Source of the DNA: Bacteroidales bacterium
GTDB lineage: Bacteria > Bacteroidota > Bacteroidia > Bacteroidales > NBLH01
DNA: 8,680 nucleotides
Assembly: GCA_021647685.1 (NCBI GenBank)
Contig: JAKIUH010000175.1
Location: forward strand, 1 to 8,680
Direction of reading: 5' to 3'
Shown here: positions 6,092 to 8,680 of the stretch, in pieces
Layout: every line of letters begins with the position of its first letter
Position numbering within the stretch: the first letter of the stretch is position 1
The notes under the pieces: model-generated
The model's database searches: none
The model's input: only the letters and a program-made list of their open reading frames with translations
Told to the model about the DNA's origin: nothing
Position numbers and translations under genes: made by a program

Positions 6092-6122
6092 TTTAGTATT
6101 TAAGGAAGTATTGTTAAGTTTG
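6092..6122 (+). promoter_or_regulatory. Candidate Bacteroidota-type promoter for uvrA
   Basis: TAAGTTTG at 6115-6122 fits the Bacteroidota -7 consensus TAnnTTTG. A weak TTTAG (6092-6096) sits about 18 bp upstream, where a TTG-like -33 element is expected. Transcription would start a few bases downstream of 6122, giving a short leader of about 10-15 nt before the uvrA ATG at 6143. The -7 match is exact but short, and the -33 box is poor. No SOS (LexA) box was recognised. Confidence 0.45.
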
Positions 6123-6142
6123 TGCGCAATAAAAATTATTTA

Positions 6143-8680
6143 ATGGCAGACAGTAAAAATTATATTATAATAAAAGCTGCGCGGGTTCATAACTTAAAAA
6201 GTATCGACTTAAAAATTCCGCGTAATAAGTTTATTGTAATCACAGGCTTGTCGGGTTCCGGTAAATCATCTTTAGCTTTTGACACACTTTATGCCGAAGG
6301 ACAAAGACGTTATGTTGAAAGTTTATCTTCGTATGCGCGGCAGTTTTTGGGCAGAATAAATAAACCCGAAGTGGATTTTATTAAAGGCATTCCGCCGGCA
6401 ATAGCCATTGAGCAAAAAGTAAATACCCGTAATCCGCGTTCAACCGTTGGGACATCAACAGAAATTTACGATTTTATCAAATTACTCTATGCGCGCATTG
6501 GTAAAACTTATTCGCCGGTATCCGGGAAAGAAGTAAAAAAGCACAGTGTCAGCGATGTAGTTGATACTATTTTTTCTTTACCCGAAGGCTATAAAATTCA
6601 AATTTTGGCACCTGTTTCAGTTCCCGAGAAACGCACTTTTGCCCAACATTTAGAGGTTTTAATGAAACAGGGTTTTTCCCGTATCGAAGATAAGGGTGAA
6701 ATTAAGCGGATTGACGATATTCTGCAGTTGAAACCAAAAAACAAGAAAAAATTTAATTTATTAATTGACCGCTTGGTGGTTGATAATGATGAGGATACAA
6801 TAAGTAGAGCCGCTGATTCTGTGCAGACTGCTTTTTACGAAGGGAAAGGTGCTTGTATTGTTCAAGTTTTTAAAGATGATAAAATTGAAAAACTGAATTT
6901 TTCAAATCGTTTTGAAGCAGACGGTATTGTTTTTACAGAGCCTTCGGTTCATTTATTCAGCTTTAATAATCCGGTAGGAGCATGTCCGCGTTGCGAGGGC
7001 TTTGGTAAAGTTATGGGTATTGATGAAAATTTGGTAGTACCCAATAAATCTTTATCGGTTTACGAGGGGGCAATTGCTTGCTGGAAAGGTGAAAAAATGG
7101 GTTGGTGGCGCGAGCAGTTAATCTATAATGCCGATAAATTTGATTTTCCAATCCATCGCGCTTATTATGATTTAACTGACGAACAAAGGCAGCTTATTTG
7201 GACAGGAAATAAATATTTTAAAGGCTTGGATGAGTTTTTTCAAATGCTTGAAAAAGAGAATTATAAAATTCAATATCGTGTAATGCTGTCGCGTTATCGC
7301 GGGAAAACAATTTGTCCGGTTTGTAAAGGTACTCGTTTAAAAAAAGAGGCTGCTTATGTAAAAGTCGGTGGAAAAACAATCTCTGAGCTTGTATTAATGC
7401 CGGTTGATGAACTGTTTGATTTTTTTAATAATTTAAAACTGAACGAACATGACATTCAAATTGCCAAACGCTTACTTATAGAGATTATTAATCGTCTGAA
7501 ATTCTTGAATGATGTAGGTTTAAGCTATTTGACACTAAACAGGCTTTCATCAACATTGTCGGGGGGAGAAAGTCAGCGAATAAATTTGGCGACATCACTG
7601 GGAAGTAGTTTAGTGGGTTCATTGTATATTTTAGATGAACCAAGTATTGGTTTGCATAGCCGCGATACGGATTTACTGATTAGGGTGTTGAAAAATCTGC
7701 AAAAAATAGGAAATACCGTAATTGTTGTAGAACACGACGAAGATATTATCCGTGCAGCCGATGAAATTATCGATATAGGTCCATTTTCGGGAATTCATGG
7801 AGGTGAAGTGGTTTTTCAGGGCAGTCCTGCACAACTACTTAAAGATGAGCAAAGCCTTACGATGCAGTACATCACCGGAAAAAAGGAAATTGAATTGCCA
7901 AAGAAAAGGCGCAAATGGAAAAATTTCATTGAAGTAATAAATGCATACGAGAACAACTTGAAAAATATTAATGTAAAATTTCCTTTGGGGATAATGACTG
8001 TTGTTAGCGGAGTCAGCGGTTCGGGTAAATCATCTCTGGTCAATAATATTCTATATGCTGCCATAAATCGTAAAATAAACGGTTATGGACAAATATCCGC
8101 TAATTTTGAACGTTTGGGGGGAAGTACCGATTTAATTAAAAATGTGGAGTACGTAGATCAAAATCCAATTGGTAAATCATCACGTTCAAACCCTGTTACT
8201 TATTTAAAGGCTTATGATGAAATACGCAAACTTTTTTCAGAACAGCCCATTTCTAAAATAAATAATTTTAAACCGGCACATTTTTCCTTTAATGTAGATG
8301 GTGGTCGTTGCGAAGAATGTCAGGGCGAAGGTGAGATAAAAGTAGAAATGCAGTTTATGGCAGATGTACATTTAGTTTGCGAATCGTGTAAAGGGAAACG
8401 CTTTAAAGATGATATTTTGGAAGTAAAATACAGAGGAAAAAATATTTACGATATTTTGGAACTGACTGTTGCCGAAGCCATTGAGTTTTTTAGCGCCGAT
8501 AAAAATTCTATAAATAAAAAAATCGTTAAAAAAATGCGGCCTTTAGCAGATGTTGGTCTTGATTATGTAAAACTTGGGCAGTCGTCAAGTACACTAAGCG
8601 GTGGTGAAAGTCAACGGATAAAGCTGGCATCGTTTTTAAGTAAAGAAAATGATGATTTAAGCACACTCTTTATCTTTGAC
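6143..8680 (+). CDS. uvrA: Excinuclease ABC subunit A (3' partial)
   Basis: UvrA is the damage-sensing ATPase of nucleotide excision repair; it loads UvrB on DNA. The frame is open for 846 codons to the window edge; UvrA is about 940 residues, so roughly the last 100 are missing. Visible: Walker A1 GLSGSGKSS (35-43) followed by FDTLYAEGQRRYVESLSSYA; the UvrB-binding and insertion region; LFSFNNPVGACPRCEGFG with Cys281 and Cys284; a second CxxC (391, 394); first signature LSGGESQR (472-479) and Walker B1 LYILDEPSIGLH (494-505); Walker A2 GVSGSGKSS (623-631); the C-terminal zinc module CEECQGEGEIKVEMQF ... CESCKGKRF; and second signature LSGGESQR (818-825). The window ends at FIFD, the start of Walker B2. 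The CPxC pair that in E. coli precedes the Cys281-type pair by about 21 residues is replaced here by FEAD (257-260). The ATG at 6143 gives MADSKNYIIIKAARVHNLK, a normal UvrA start. The gene is divergent from the epimerase. Confidence 0.97.
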   Translation, partial: MADSKNYIIIKAARVHNLKSIDLKIPRNKFIVITGLSGSGKSSLAFDTLYAEGQRRYVESLSSYARQFLGRINKPEVDFIKGIPPAIAIEQKVNTRNPRSTVGTSTEIYDFIKLLYARIGKTYSPVSGKEVKKHSVSDVVDTIFSLPEGYKIQILAPVSVPEKRTFAQHLEVLMKQGFSRIEDKGEIKRIDDILQLKPKNKKKFNLLIDRLVVDNDEDTISRAADSVQTAFYEGKGACIVQVFKDDKIEKLNFSNRFEADGIVFTEPSVHLFSFNNPVGACPRCEGFGKVMGIDENLVVPNKSLSVYEGAIACWKGEKMGWWREQLIYNADKFDFPIHRAYYDLTDEQRQLIWTGNKYFKGLDEFFQMLEKENYKIQYRVMLSRYRGKTICPVCKGTRLKKEAAYVKVGGKTISELVLMPVDELFDFFNNLKLNEHDIQIAKRLLIEIINRLKFLNDVGLSYLTLNRLSSTLSGGESQRINLATSLGSSLVGSLYILDEPSIGLHSRDTDLLIRVLKNLQKIGNTVIVVEHDEDIIRAADEIIDIGPFSGIHGGEVVFQGSPAQLLKDEQSLTMQYITGKKEIELPKKRRKWKNFIEVINAYENNLKNINVKFPLGIMTVVSGVSGSGKSSLVNNILYAAINRKINGYGQISANFERLGGSTDLIKNVEYVDQNPIGKSSRSNPVTYLKAYDEIRKLFSEQPISKINNFKPAHFSFNVDGGRCEECQGEGEIKVEMQFMADVHLVCESCKGKRFKDDILEVKYRGKNIYDILELTVAEAIEFFSADKNSINKKIVKKMRPLADVGLDYVKLGQSSSTLSGGESQRIKLASFLSKENDDLSTLFIFD

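Overview
The window looks like a chromosomal segment of a Bacteroidota bacterium, probably Bacteroidales or a close relative. It is AT-rich and its starts lack clear Shine-Dalgarno sequences. The dipeptide epimerase and UvrA resemble the Bacteroides types as I remember them. The permease carries a SprB-like repeat, a module typical of this phylum. One TAnnTTTG promoter element (Bacteroidota sigma type) lies just upstream of uvrA. No database search was possible, so the taxonomy is inference.

Layout: (1) 2-3180, a plus-strand ABC importer operon of the NitT/TauT/SsuABC kind. It holds a 5'-truncated substrate-binding protein fused to a C-terminal OmpA peptidoglycan-binding domain, an intrinsic terminator, a permease with an extra periplasmic SprB/Ig-like domain after TM1, and a TauB/SsuB-like ATPase that starts one base after the permease stop. 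(2) 3293-4360, a CNNM/CorB-type membrane protein with paired CBS domains and no CorC_HlyC tail. (3) 4361-4613, a convergent gap almost exactly filled by a 243-bp candidate MITE with near-perfect terminal inverted repeats and flanking TA dinucleotides. (4) 4614-5645, minus strand, an L-Ala-D/L-Glu type dipeptide epimerase. (5) 5639-6057, an intergenic array of seven alternating inverted motifs (GTTTCATG and CATGGAAC) that builds nested palindromes. It reaches exactly to the epimerase start codon. (6) 6143 to the window end, plus strand, uvrA, cut off about 100 residues before its expected end.

The most unusual protein-level feature is the importer. Its binding protein appears tethered to peptidoglycan through OmpA, and its permease carries an extra periplasmic adhesin-like domain, which suggests a wall-anchored, spatially organised uptake complex. 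Its substrate cannot be read from the sequence. The terminator between the binding-protein and permease genes, with only 23 bp and no visible promoter before the next start, suggests differential expression by partial read-through. The most unusual DNA-level feature is the palindrome array. One stem shows a compensatory base change, and every possible motif pairing keeps the same G-T (plus-strand wobble) position. The epimerase acts in murein-peptide recycling and UvrA in nucleotide excision repair. I see no functional link between these two and the importer beyond proximity.
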